15,820 bases of DNA from an uncultured Collinsella sp. (GTDB taxonomy: Bacteria; Actinomycetota; Coriobacteriia; Coriobacteriales; Coriobacteriaceae), in NCBI GenBank assembly GCA_902482615.1, contig CABTAA010000012.1:1-15820 (forward strand), in the 5' to 3' direction. The position numbers and the translations under genes are program-made. Every line of letters starts with the position of its first letter. The stretch's first letter is position 1. Shown here piece after piece: positions 6,175-12,453 of this stretch. The notes under the pieces were generated by a model. It was not told the DNA's origin. It ran no database searches and was given only the letters and a program-made list of their open reading frames with translations.

Positions 6175-6884
6175 TACTGACCCCTCCTCTCGGAGTTACG
6201 ACGACGAGGACGGGAAGAGCCCTCGAGTGCAGGGTTGGGAACAGGCTGGCCCGGGAGCTTCTCGCCCAGGTAAATCCAGACCTTCACGCCGCAAGCGCCC
6301 ATGGTGGTGCTGGCGACAGCCGTGCCGTAGTCGATCTTGGCACGGAGGGTGTGCAGAGGCACGCGACCCTCACGGTACCACTCACGACGGCCCATCTCGG
6401 CACCGCCGAGACGACCGGAGCACTGGATACGGATGCCCTTAGCGCCGGCCTTGCGGGCGGACTGGACAGCCTTGCGCATAGCGCGACGGAAGGCAACGCG
6501 GCCCTCGAGCTGCTCGGCGATAGACTGAGCAACGAGGTTGGCGTCGAGCTCGGGGCGCTTGATCTCGACAACGTCGACGGAGAGCTGGCCCTTGGAGACG
6601 CCAGCGACCTTCTCGAGCTCGGTGCGGAGGGTATCGATCTCGGCACCCTTCTTACCGATGACAACGCCGGGGCGAGCGGTGAGGATGATGACCTTCACCT
6701 TGTCGCCAGCGCGCTCGATCTCGACGCGGGAGACAGCTGCGCGGGAAAGACGCTTCTCGAGGTACTTGCGGATCTCGAGATCGTTACCGAGGGTTTTAGC
6801 GTAATCCTTCTCTGCGAACCAGCGGGAGCGCCAGTTCTCGGTGATGCCAAGACGGAAGCCGGTGGGGTAGACTTTCTGACCCAT
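6174..6884 (-). CDS. rpsC: 30S ribosomal protein S3
   Basis: A 236-residue small-subunit protein at the mRNA entry channel. It begins MGQKVYPTGFRLGITENWRS. The KH domain carries the GXXG loop in RPGVVIGKKGAEI (about residues 72-84), and the C-terminal domain contains SGRLGGAEMGRREWYREGRV. A basic tail (SSRPRRRNSERRGQ) extends beyond the folded part, as in several actinobacteria. AGGAGG lies 11 nt before the ATG, in the 6-bp gap after rplV. The stop overlaps the rplP start by one base. Confidence 0.98.
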   Translation of the reverse strand: MGQKVYPTGFRLGITENWRSRWFAEKDYAKTLGNDLEIRKYLEKRLSRAAVSRVEIERAGDKVKVIILTARPGVVIGKKGAEIDTLRTELEKVAGVSKGQLSVDVVEIKRPELDANLVAQSIAEQLEGRVAFRRAMRKAVQSARKAGAKGIRIQCSGRLGGAEMGRREWYREGRVPLHTLRAKIDYGTAVASTTMGACGVKVWIYLGEKLPGQPVPNPALEGSSRPRRRNSERRGQ

Positions 6885-6890
6885 ACAGCT

Positions 6891-7262
6891 TTACGCCTCC
6901 TTTCGAGGAGCAACGACGACGGTGATGTGGGAAGTACGCTTCAGAATGCGAGAAGCGGAACCCTTGGCGCGGGGACGGATGCGCTTAAGCGTCGGACCCT
7001 CGTCAGCATAGGCAGCGGCGACAACCAGGTTGTCGGCACGCAGACCGTTGTTGTTCTCGGCGTTCGCAACGGCGGAACGGAGAACCTTCTCGACATCCAC
7101 GGCGACGGCGCGGTCGCAGAAGTGGAGGATGTCGAAGGCCTGAGCGACAGGCTTGCGGCGGATCAGATCGACCACCAGGCGGGCCTTGCTGGGGGAAACA
7201 CGCACGTACTTAGCGACGGCGCGAACCTCGGTGGCCTCAGTTTCAATAGACTTAGTTGCCAT
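6891..7262 (-). CDS. rplV: 50S ribosomal protein L22
   Basis: A 123-residue protein whose long beta-hairpin lines the exit tunnel. The core begins at RAVAKYVRVSPSKARLVVDL (about residues 14-33) and includes AVANAENNNGL and GPTLKRIRPRAKGSASRILKR, the conserved hairpin and C-terminal strand. The first 13 residues (MATKSIETEATEV) are a short extra leader common in high-GC Gram-positives. The start ATG at 7262 follows GGGGG at a slightly long distance. The gap to rpsS is 14 bp. Confidence 0.97.
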   Translation of the reverse strand: MATKSIETEATEVRAVAKYVRVSPSKARLVVDLIRRKPVAQAFDILHFCDRAVAVDVEKVLRSAVANAENNNGLRADNLVVAAAYADEGPTLKRIRPRAKGSASRILKRTSHITVVVAPRKEA

Positions 7263-7276
7263 TTACGGTTAACCCC

Positions 7277-7537
7277 CTATTTGGCCTTGTGGCCACGGAA
7301 CGTACGAGTCGGCGCGAACTCGCCGAGCTTGTGACCAACCATGGACTCGGTAACATACACGGGCACATGCTTGCGGCCGTCGTGGACGGCGATGGTGTGA
7401 CCAACCATCTCGGGGAAGATGGTGGACGCGCGGGACCAGGTCTTCACGACGTCCTTCTTGCCAGCCTCGTTCATCGCGGTGATACGCGAGAGAAGGCGAG
7501 TCTCCACGAACGGGCCCTTTTTGAGACTTCTGCTCAT
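7277..7537 (-). CDS. rpsS: 30S ribosomal protein S19
   Basis: An 86-residue protein of the small-subunit head that contacts S13 and the A-site finger. Signature segments are MSRSLKKGPFVE at the start, TWSRASTIFPEMVGHTIAVHDG (about residues 33-54), and MVGHKLGEFAPTRTFRGH near the end. Length is slightly below the 92-93 of many species but complete. An AGGAGAAA ribosome site precedes the ATG. It sits between rplB (32-bp gap) and rplV, the standard order. Confidence 0.98.
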   Translation of the reverse strand: MSRSLKKGPFVETRLLSRITAMNEAGKKDVVKTWSRASTIFPEMVGHTIAVHDGRKHVPVYVTESMVGHKLGEFAPTRTFRGHKAK

Positions 7538-7569
7538 AAGTGCTTTCTCCTAAAACTCGGTATCCGAAA

Positions 7570-8400
7570 TTACTTCTTACGGCGACGAATGATGTGCTGG
7601 TTCGAGACCTTCTTCTTCTTGCGCGTACGAAGGCCCTTCGTCGGCTTACCCCAGGGGGTAACAGAGGGACGACCAGAGGTGTGGTTCTTGCCCTCGCCAC
7701 CGCCGTGCGGGTGGTCGACAGGGTTCATGACGGTACCGCGGACGGTCGGGCGCACGTTCATGTGACGCTTACGGCCGGCCTTGCCGATGACGATGTTGGA
7801 GTGATCGGCGTTGCCGACCTCACCGACGGTGGCGCGGCAGGTAACGAGGATGCGGCGCATCTCGGAGGAAGGCATACGAACGATAGCGTACTTGCCCTCC
7901 TTACCCATCAGCTGGCAGGAGTTACCGGCGGAACGGGCGATAGCAGCGCCCTTGCCCGGCTGGAACTCGACGGCGTGGATGAGCGTACCGACGGGGATGT
8001 CGGCGAGGGGCAGAGCGTTGCCCGGCTTGATGTCGGCGTCAGAACCGGACATGATGGTCTGACCGACCTCGAGGCCCTTGGGGGCCAGGATGTAGCGCTT
8101 CTCACCGTCAGCGTAGTGCAGCAGAGCGATGCGAGCGGAACGGTTCGGATCGTACTCGATCGTGGCAACCTTGGCGGGCACGCCGTCCTTGTTGCGCTTG
8201 AAGTCGATCACGCGGTAACGACGCTTCACGCCGCCGCCCTGGTGGCGGGTGGTGATGCGGCCGTTGTTGTTACGACCGGCCTTCTTGGGCAGGGGCTCGA
8301 GAAGAGACTTCTCGGGCTTGGTGCAGGTGATCTCGGAGAAATCGGAGATCGTCTGCCAACGCCTACCAGCGGAGGTCGGCTTAAGGTGCTTTACAGCCAT
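7570..8400 (-). CDS. rplB: 50S ribosomal protein L2
   Basis: A 276-residue core protein of the peptidyl-transferase region, of the usual family length. It starts MAVKHLKPTSAGRR; the C-terminal half contains GVAMNPVDHPHGGGEG-type sequence (here VMNPVDHPHGGGEGKNHTSG), which includes the histidine near the catalytic centre. I use the ATG at 8400 because AAAGGGATT precedes it and the conserved sequence begins there. An in-frame start at 8475 would add 25 residues of unrelated leader. The gene is separated from rplW by 179 bp holding a hairpin, a repeated 26-bp element and possible ribosome-site switching structures, so rplB may head its own transcript. Confidence 0.97.
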   Translation of the reverse strand: MAVKHLKPTSAGRRWQTISDFSEITCTKPEKSLLEPLPKKAGRNNNGRITTRHQGGGVKRRYRVIDFKRNKDGVPAKVATIEYDPNRSARIALLHYADGEKRYILAPKGLEVGQTIMSGSDADIKPGNALPLADIPVGTLIHAVEFQPGKGAAIARSAGNSCQLMGKEGKYAIVRMPSSEMRRILVTCRATVGEVGNADHSNIVIGKAGRKRHMNVRPTVRGTVMNPVDHPHGGGEGKNHTSGRPSVTPWGKPTKGLRTRKKKKVSNQHIIRRRKK

Positions 8401-8403
8401 TAC

Positions 8404-8462
8404 AATCCCTTTCAATAGGAATCCGTTAGCCATCACAGACAGGGATTCGAGGTTCTGCCTCG
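8404..8462 (-). promoter_or_regulatory. Candidate RNA switch in the rplB leader
   Basis: On the minus strand, AATCCCT (8447-8441) can pair perfectly with AGGGATT (8410-8404), which is part of the rplB Shine-Dalgarno sequence. The overlapping GAATCC (8448-8443) can instead pair with GGATTC (8424-8419), leaving the ribosome site free. A small hairpin CGAGG/CCTCG (8462-8448) lies just 5'. Mutually exclusive pairing around a ribosome site is the usual layout of ribosomal-protein feedback control; here it is a prediction from base pairing alone. Confidence 0.45.
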
Positions 8463-8480
8463 GGTGCGATGACACCGGAC

Positions 8481-8506
8481 GTATACACGGCTCCGGGCGT
8501 GTCCAT
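8481..8506 (-). repeat. 26-bp shared element, copy before rplB
   Basis: It matches 10346-10371 (before rplC) at 24 of 26 positions in the same orientation. On the plus strand it starts GTATACACGGCT and ends with GTCCAT. It ends (minus strand) 80 nt before the rplB start. The GTATAC end could be part of a -10 region, but no matching -35 box is clear. Confidence 0.75.
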
Positions 8507-8524
8507 TTTATACGCCCAAAACCT

Positions 8525-8562
8525 TGAGCTCTCGCCTCCCCTATTTGGGAGGCATGAGCTCA
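8525..8562 (-). terminator. Hairpin after rplW, possible attenuator or terminator
   Basis: The stem has two 7-bp segments (8525-8531 with 8556-8562, and 8534-8540 with 8547-8553) separated by a 2x2 internal loop, with a 6-nt apical loop. On the minus strand it starts 17 bp after the rplW stop and is followed by AGGTTTTG, a weak T-run. It could partly end the rplC-rplD-rplW transcript. Confidence 0.55.
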
Positions 8563-8579
8563 CTCAACAGCAGCGAGTC

Positions 8580-8867
8580 TTAGGCCTGGTTGCCAAAGAC
8601 CTCGATGGTGTCGCCCTCGGCCAGCGTGACGATGGCCTTCTTCCAAGAACGGGTCTTGCCGGCGACATAGCGCACGCGCTTGGTCTTGGGCTTGACCGTC
8701 AGGGTGTTCACGCGAACGACCTTGACGCCGAAGATCTCCTCGACAGCGTCCTTGATCTGATACTTGTTAGCATCCTTGGCGACCTCGAACGTGTACTTGT
8801 TCAGCTCCATGCCGGAGAAGGAACGCTCGGACACGATCGGACGGATGATGATCTCGTGGGCGGTCAT
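8580..8867 (-). CDS. rplW: 50S ribosomal protein L23
   Basis: A 95-residue protein at the exit tunnel, the docking site for trigger factor and SRP. The family start IIIRPIVSERSFSGMELNKY and the middle part KYQIKDAVEEIFGVKVVRVN (about residues 35-54) are clear, followed by the KPKTKRVRYVAGKTRSWKKA loop region. Length is normal. Its ATG directly abuts the rplD stop codon with no gap, and a GGGGAGG ribosome site lies inside the end of rplD, so translation is likely coupled. A hairpin follows the stop codon. Confidence 0.97.
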   Translation of the reverse strand: MTAHEIIIRPIVSERSFSGMELNKYTFEVAKDANKYQIKDAVEEIFGVKVVRVNTLTVKPKTKRVRYVAGKTRSWKKAIVTLAEGDTIEVFGNQA

Positions 8868-9494
8868 TTATGCAAGCACCTCCCCGAAGTGAGCGGCGAT
8901 GTCGGCGGGCATCAGCACGGCGTTGTTGTTGACGAGATCGTAGGTGTTGGCCTCGTCGGCAGTGATGATGAACGTCTTGGGAATGTTGCGGAACGACAGG
9001 TAGGCGTTGACGTCCTCATCGCGAACGATGATGGTCAGACGCTTGCCCTCAAGGCCGAGAGCCTTGAGCATGGCAACGGCAGCCTTGGTGGAAGGCTTCT
9101 CGAAGCCGTAGTCGTCGACGAGCACGAGCTCGCCATCGGCCAGCTTGGCGGACAGCGCGGAGCGCATAGCCAGCTTGACCTCCTTGTTGTTCATACGCTT
9201 AGCGTAGGAACGGGGCTTGGGGGCGAAGACAACGCCACCGTGACGCCACTGGGCAGCACGGATGGAACCCTGGCGGGCACGGCCGGTGCCCTTCTGACGC
9301 CAAGGCTTCTTGCCGCCACCGGAAACCTCAGAGCGGCCCTTAGCGGACTGGGTGCCCTGACGCCAAGAGGCCATCTGGCACTTGACGATGTGGTGCATAA
9401 CGTGGATGTTCGGCTCGATGCCGTACACCTCAGCGGCGAGCTCGGCCTCGGCGACCTTCTTGCCCTCGCTGTTCTTTACTTCAAACTTTGCCAT
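8868..9494 (-). CDS. rplD: 50S ribosomal protein L4
   Basis: A 208-residue protein that lines the exit tunnel. The long extended loop holds GTQSAKGRSEVSGGGKKPW followed by RQKGTGRARQGSIRAAQWRHGG (about residues 47-86), and the globular part has YAKRMNNKEVKLAMRSALSA and LVLVDDYGFEKPSTKAA. In E. coli L4 also represses its own S10 operon through the mRNA leader; whether this one does cannot be seen. AAGGAG lies 9 nt before the ATG. Gap to rplC 46 bp. Confidence 0.97.
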   Translation of the reverse strand: MAKFEVKNSEGKKVAEAELAAEVYGIEPNIHVMHHIVKCQMASWRQGTQSAKGRSEVSGGGKKPWRQKGTGRARQGSIRAAQWRHGGVVFAPKPRSYAKRMNNKEVKLAMRSALSAKLADGELVLVDDYGFEKPSTKAAVAMLKALGLEGKRLTIIVRDEDVNAYLSFRNIPKTFIITADEANTYDLVNNNAVLMPADIAAHFGEVLA

Positions 9495-9540
9495 TTAAGT
9501 GTTCTCCTTGGTATGACGCTGGGCTAAATGGGCTGGGCCC

Positions 9541-10161
9541 TTAGGCCATACGGATGGCGACGAGACCATTCTTGGCACCCGGGACAGCGCCCTTGACCAA
9601 GATGAGGTTCTGCTCGGCATCGATGCGGACAACGGAAAGGTTCTTGACGGTAACACGCTCGTTACCCATGTGACCGGCCATCTTGACGCCCTTGAGGACG
9701 CGCGCAGGATAGGCGCACTGACCGATAGAACCGGGGTGACGCTGGAAGTGAGAACCATGCGTCATAGGACCGCGGCGCTGACCCCAGCGCTTGATGCGAC
9801 CCTGGAAGCCCTTACCCTTGGAGGTACCGATGACGTCGACCTTCTCGACATCAGCGAAATCAGCGACGGTAACGACCTCGCCGACCTTGTGCTCCTCGCC
9901 GTTCTCGACGCGGACCTCACGAAGGAAACGGACAGGCTCGACGCCAGCCTTGGCGAAGTGACCAGCCATGGGCTTGTTCACGTTCTTGGCCTTGATGTCG
10001 CCGAAACCGATCTGGACGGCGTCATAGCCGTCGGTTGCCTGAGTTTTAACCTGCGAGACAGCGCAGGGGCCAGCCTGGATGACCGTGACAGGAACGACGT
10101 TGTCGTCCTCGTCCCAAACCTGGGTCATGCCAATCTTGCGGCCGAGAATCATGCTGATCAA
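9541..10161 (-). CDS. rplC: 50S ribosomal protein L3
   Basis: A 206-residue early assembly protein near the peptidyl-transferase centre. ILGRKIGMTQVWDEDDNVVP at the start, SKGKGFQGRIKRWGQRRGPM (about residues 114-133) and GSHFQRHPGSIG are the family signatures, the last including the region of the methylated glutamine in E. coli. I favour the TTG at 10161 as start, because GGGA lies 7 nt upstream. An ATG three codons later (10152) is the alternative, but has a poorly spaced ribosome site. In most bacteria rpsJ precedes rplC; here a 321-bp non-coding stretch does. Confidence 0.96.
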   Translation of the reverse strand: MISMILGRKIGMTQVWDEDDNVVPVTVIQAGPCAVSQVKTQATDGYDAVQIGFGDIKAKNVNKPMAGHFAKAGVEPVRFLREVRVENGEEHKVGEVVTVADFADVEKVDVIGTSKGKGFQGRIKRWGQRRGPMTHGSHFQRHPGSIGQCAYPARVLKGVKMAGHMGNERVTVKNLSVVRIDAEQNLILVKGAVPGAKNGLVAIRMA

Positions 10162-10168
10162 GATATGA

Positions 10169-10193
10169 TCCCAACTCTCGCGTGGTCTTGGGA
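10169..10193 (-). promoter_or_regulatory. Hairpin sequestering the rplC ribosome site
   Basis: On the minus strand TCCCAA (10193-10188) pairs with TTGGGA (10174-10169) around a 13-nt loop. The 3' arm contains the GGGA taken as the rplC Shine-Dalgarno sequence. This would allow translational control of rplC, possibly by a product of the operon (inference). Confidence 0.45.
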
Positions 10194-10345
10194 CAATGCG
10201 TACACCACCGAGCGTACGCCCCTAGAGGACCACTACTTACACGACGTGCTCCCCAGTCTTGTATTGCGTCCGGACTACCTGACAACCCTATTAAGCAGGC
10301 ATTTTGTCCAGCCAGAATACTCCCCTGGTTTCACACAGCTGTTTA

Positions 10346-10371
10346 GTATACACGGCTGCGGGCGTATCCAT
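10346..10371 (-). repeat. 26-bp shared element, copy before rplC
   Basis: It has 24 of 26 positions in common with 8481-8506, in the same orientation relative to the genes. On the minus strand it ends in GTGTATAC and runs into TATACT, a reasonable -10 hexamer. It ends 185 nt before the rplC start. Similarity stops abruptly on both sides. Confidence 0.75.
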
Positions 10372-10482
10372 CGAGATTCATATTTCACTCACATTGTTTA
10401 CGCAGGTAAAGTGCGTGGCCCGCCCCCTCCGCCGCACACTGGGAACGCCACGTTGATGTCTGCTAAACCTTGCTCGCTCAGG

Positions 10483-11109
10483 CTAATGACTTTGTTGGGG
10501 GTCCACTATTTGCTGGAGGGTGAACTTGCATTGCATTGGCTCGCCTTCTGCTTGTGGCTTTGCCTCTTCGAAATCGAAGATCATGATGGCGCAGTTGGGG
10601 AGTTTTGTTGGGAGCTCGAAGCCCTCTGGGGCTGCAGCCTTGATGAATTGGCGGCTGGCACTGCCGTGGCTTACTGCTAGGAGGGTTTCGATGCCCTCGG
10701 CGCTCATGAGATTGGTGAGGGTGTCTACCATGCGCTCTTGCAGCGCGCGGCTTCCTTCTCCTCCGAAGGGGACCAGATCCTCGCCTGGATCCCAGACGTC
10801 GGTGGGAAGGGCATCGTGGGGCCCTTCTTCGAAGGTGCCGTAGCAGCGCTCGATGATGCCTTCGCAGGACTCGACTGCTGCGTCCGCGCCAAGGAGTTCT
10901 GTTGCGACGAGCTGAGCTGTGTCCATGGCTCGGCCTAAGGGCGAAGAGACCACTTTATCGGGGACGACGCCGTGGGCCTTTAGCCATGCGGCTGCTGTCT
11001 GTGCCTGATGACGGCCCAGATCGGTGAGCGGTGAATCGCAGCGACCCTGGACGAGCTTTTTAACGTTGAATTCTGTCTGGCCGTGGCGGAGTAGATATAG
11101 ACGCTTCAT
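10483..11109 (-). CDS. Histidine phosphatase / phosphoglycerate mutase-like protein
   Basis: A 208-residue cytosolic enzyme of the histidine phosphatase superfamily, which transfers or hydrolyses phosphate through a phosphohistidine. LLRHGQTEFN at 6-15 carries the nucleophile His9; SSPLGRAMDTA at 55-65 has the phosphate-binding Arg60. E87 in IIERCYG is in the proton-donor position and SHG at 147-149 holds the second histidine, so the catalytic set is complete. It is shorter than the cofactor-dependent glycolytic mutase (about 230-250 residues), so a broad-specificity phosphatase such as the CobC/GpmB-like group is more likely; substrate unknown. It follows the CDF exporter gene by 39 bp with GAAGGGGAG before the ATG, so the two are probably co-transcribed. 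Confidence 0.88.
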   Translation of the reverse strand: MKRLYLLRHGQTEFNVKKLVQGRCDSPLTDLGRHQAQTAAAWLKAHGVVPDKVVSSPLGRAMDTAQLVATELLGADAAVESCEGIIERCYGTFEEGPHDALPTDVWDPGEDLVPFGGEGSRALQERMVDTLTNLMSAEGIETLLAVSHGSASRQFIKAAAPEGFELPTKLPNCAIMIFDFEEAKPQAEGEPMQCKFTLQQIVDPQQSH

Positions 11110-11148
11110 GCTCTCCCCTTCTGTATAACTTGCTTTGCCGGCGCAGCC

Positions 11149-12309
11149 CTACTCGTGGGTATGCCCAACGTAGTCTTCATCGATCGTGATCTTGGCAATC
11201 GACTTGGGGTATTCCGACTCGACCCGTTGTGCCAGCGCGTGCTTTACGTCTTCGGCACTCATCTGCAGATCTGAGGGACGCACGCAGTCAAAGATCACGT
11301 TGGTGTGCGTAGGACCCGGCACGCAGCGAAGGTCGTGAATCGAAAGGCGGCTATCGATCTGTTGAGCCATTGCGTTGATGCGCAGGCGCATGCTCGCCAC
11401 CTTGGGGTCGTCGGTCACGATGGGATCGTAGTGAAGCGTGACGATCATGCCGTCTTCGTTCCTAAACGCCTGCTCGATGTTATCGAGCGTGTCGTGACTT
11501 TCCATCGGGCTGGCCTCGGCTGCCATCTCGGCGTGAGCGCTTGCGAACTTCCTGCCTGGGCCGTAGTCGTGAACCATTAGGTCATGGACGCCCAAGACGC
11601 CGGGATAGCTCATGATCTTGCTGCGGATATGCTCGACGAGCTTAGGATCGGGCGTCTGGCCCAAAAGCGGGCTCACCGTATCTTGGATAAGCTCAAAGCC
11701 GCTCCAGCCAATATAGGCGCCAACGGCAAGGCCGACCCACGCGTCAAGATTGATGCCCGTCACCTGCGAAATAATTGCGCACGCTAGCACGGCGCCCGTG
11801 GCAAGAACATCGTTCTTGGAATCCTGCGCAGTCGCATGCAGCGTCTCGGACTCAATGCGATCGCCGAGCTTTTGGTTGAGGGCCGCCATCCACAGCTTAA
11901 CAACCATCGAAAGCACGAGAACTGTCACCAGGGCAAGCGAGAACTCGACAGGTTCGGGGTGGATGACGCGCTCAACCGAGGACTTCACCAGCTCAACGCC
12001 AATCAGCAGCACGAGTGCCGCCACGACCAATCCCGAGAGATACTCGTAGCGACCGTGGCCGTAAGGATGCTCGGGGTCGGCCGGCTTGCTCGCCAGCTTA
12101 AAGCCCAGCACGCTCACGATATTCGAACTGGCATCGGACAGGTTGTTCATGGCATCCGCCACGATCGAAACCGATCCCGAAACCACACCAATTGCGCCCT
12201 TCGCAGCACAAAGCGCAACATTGGCGACAATACACACCATGCCCGCTAACGTGCCCACACGCGCACGATCGCCCTGCGCGCGCTTAACTATCCACTCCAC
12301 CATCTGCAT
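11149..12309 (-). CDS. CDF-family cation efflux transporter, predicted Mn2+ type
   Basis: A 386-residue inner-membrane antiporter of the cation diffusion facilitator family, with about six membrane segments in residues 20-215 and a cytoplasmic C-terminal domain (about 220-300). An unusual extra C-terminal part of about 80 residues follows. Metal-site motifs are N55xxxD59 in the second segment (NNLSD) and D163xxxD167 in the fifth (DSKND). This Asn-Asp-Asp-Asp set is the one described for MntE-type manganese exporters; zinc members usually have histidine. HPYGHGRYEYL (81-91) is the conserved loop. The ATG at 12309 follows GGGGGCGG; the ATG at 12303 is an alternative. The C-terminal tail ends in GHTHE. 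Mn2+ specificity is inference. Confidence 0.9.
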   Translation of the reverse strand: MQMVEWIVKRAQGDRARVGTLAGMVCIVANVALCAAKGAIGVVSGSVSIVADAMNNLSDASSNIVSVLGFKLASKPADPEHPYGHGRYEYLSGLVVAALVLLIGVELVKSSVERVIHPEPVEFSLALVTVLVLSMVVKLWMAALNQKLGDRIESETLHATAQDSKNDVLATGAVLACAIISQVTGINLDAWVGLAVGAYIGWSGFELIQDTVSPLLGQTPDPKLVEHIRSKIMSYPGVLGVHDLMVHDYGPGRKFASAHAEMAAEASPMESHDTLDNIEQAFRNEDGMIVTLHYDPIVTDDPKVASMRLRINAMAQQIDSRLSIHDLRCVPGPTHTNVIFDCVRPSDLQMSAEDVKHALAQRVESEYPKSIAKITIDEDYVGHTHE

Positions 12310-12382
12310 CCGCCCCCACGGTACTACCTATATATCTATTGCTCAAACGGATTGTAGTGTAGCCACTTTGTCCCCCAGATAC
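12310..12382 (-). promoter_or_regulatory. Candidate promoter of the CDF exporter operon
   Basis: On the minus strand TTGTAT, 17 nt, then TACACT forms a plausible -35/-10 pair that begins in the T-run of the terminator just upstream. An AT-rich stretch (ATAGATATATAGG) lies nearer the gene. No operator-like repeat is evident. Confidence 0.3.
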
Positions 12383-12415
12383 AAAAAGGCCGCAGCCCAC
12401 ACGGGCCACGGCCTT
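12383..12415 (-). terminator. Intrinsic terminator after the PTS permease gene
   Basis: The stem has 7 bp (12386-12392 with 12409-12415) and 4 bp (12395-12398 with 12403-12406) around a CA/CA internal loop, with a 4-nt loop. On the minus strand it is followed by TTTTTG. It separates the PTS gene from the CDF exporter operon. Confidence 0.85.
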
Positions 12416-12418
12416 GGA

Positions 12419-12450
12419 ATGTGACAAAGGAATCGTCCTTTTGTCGCACA
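12419..12450 (-). repeat. REP-like hairpin after the PTS gene
   Basis: GTGACAAAGGA pairs imperfectly with TCCTTTTGTCGCAC. Read on the minus strand, it holds GGAC, four bases, then CCTTTGTCACAT. This matches the core of the hairpin at 13684-13714, which has the opposite orientation. It lies 3 bp beyond the stop codon. Confidence 0.65.
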
Positions 12451-12453
12451 GGT

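Larger units (their letters stand above)
10162..10482 (-). promoter_or_regulatory. rplC leader / promoter region
   Basis: No gene is visible between rplC and the phosphatase gene, and in particular no rpsJ. On the minus strand the region holds the 26-bp element shared with the rplB leader (10346-10371), followed by TATACT as a possible -10. Closer to rplC lie a 6-bp GC-containing hairpin (10198-10203 with 10214-10219) and a stem that pairs the ribosome site (10169-10174 with 10188-10193). A GC-rich stretch at about 10415-10440 follows the phosphatase gene; I see no clear terminator there. Confidence 0.5.

Noticed and set aside
8401..8475. N-terminal extension of L2 to 8475
   Set aside because: Conserved L2 sequence begins at MAVKHL, with its own ribosome site; the extension crosses the structured leader.
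10162..10482. Search for rpsJ or a small gene before rplC
   Set aside because: No frame here resembles S10 or carries a plausible start with ribosome site; the plus-strand frame through it is a shadow.
6351..10680. Long plus-strand open frames over the ribosomal cluster (for example 6351-7334, 7540-8418, 8469-9527 and 9670-10680)
   Set aside because: They lie antisense to well-conserved ribosomal protein genes, show Leu/Asp/Gly/Val-rich composition with no family motifs, and arise from GC-rich codon use.
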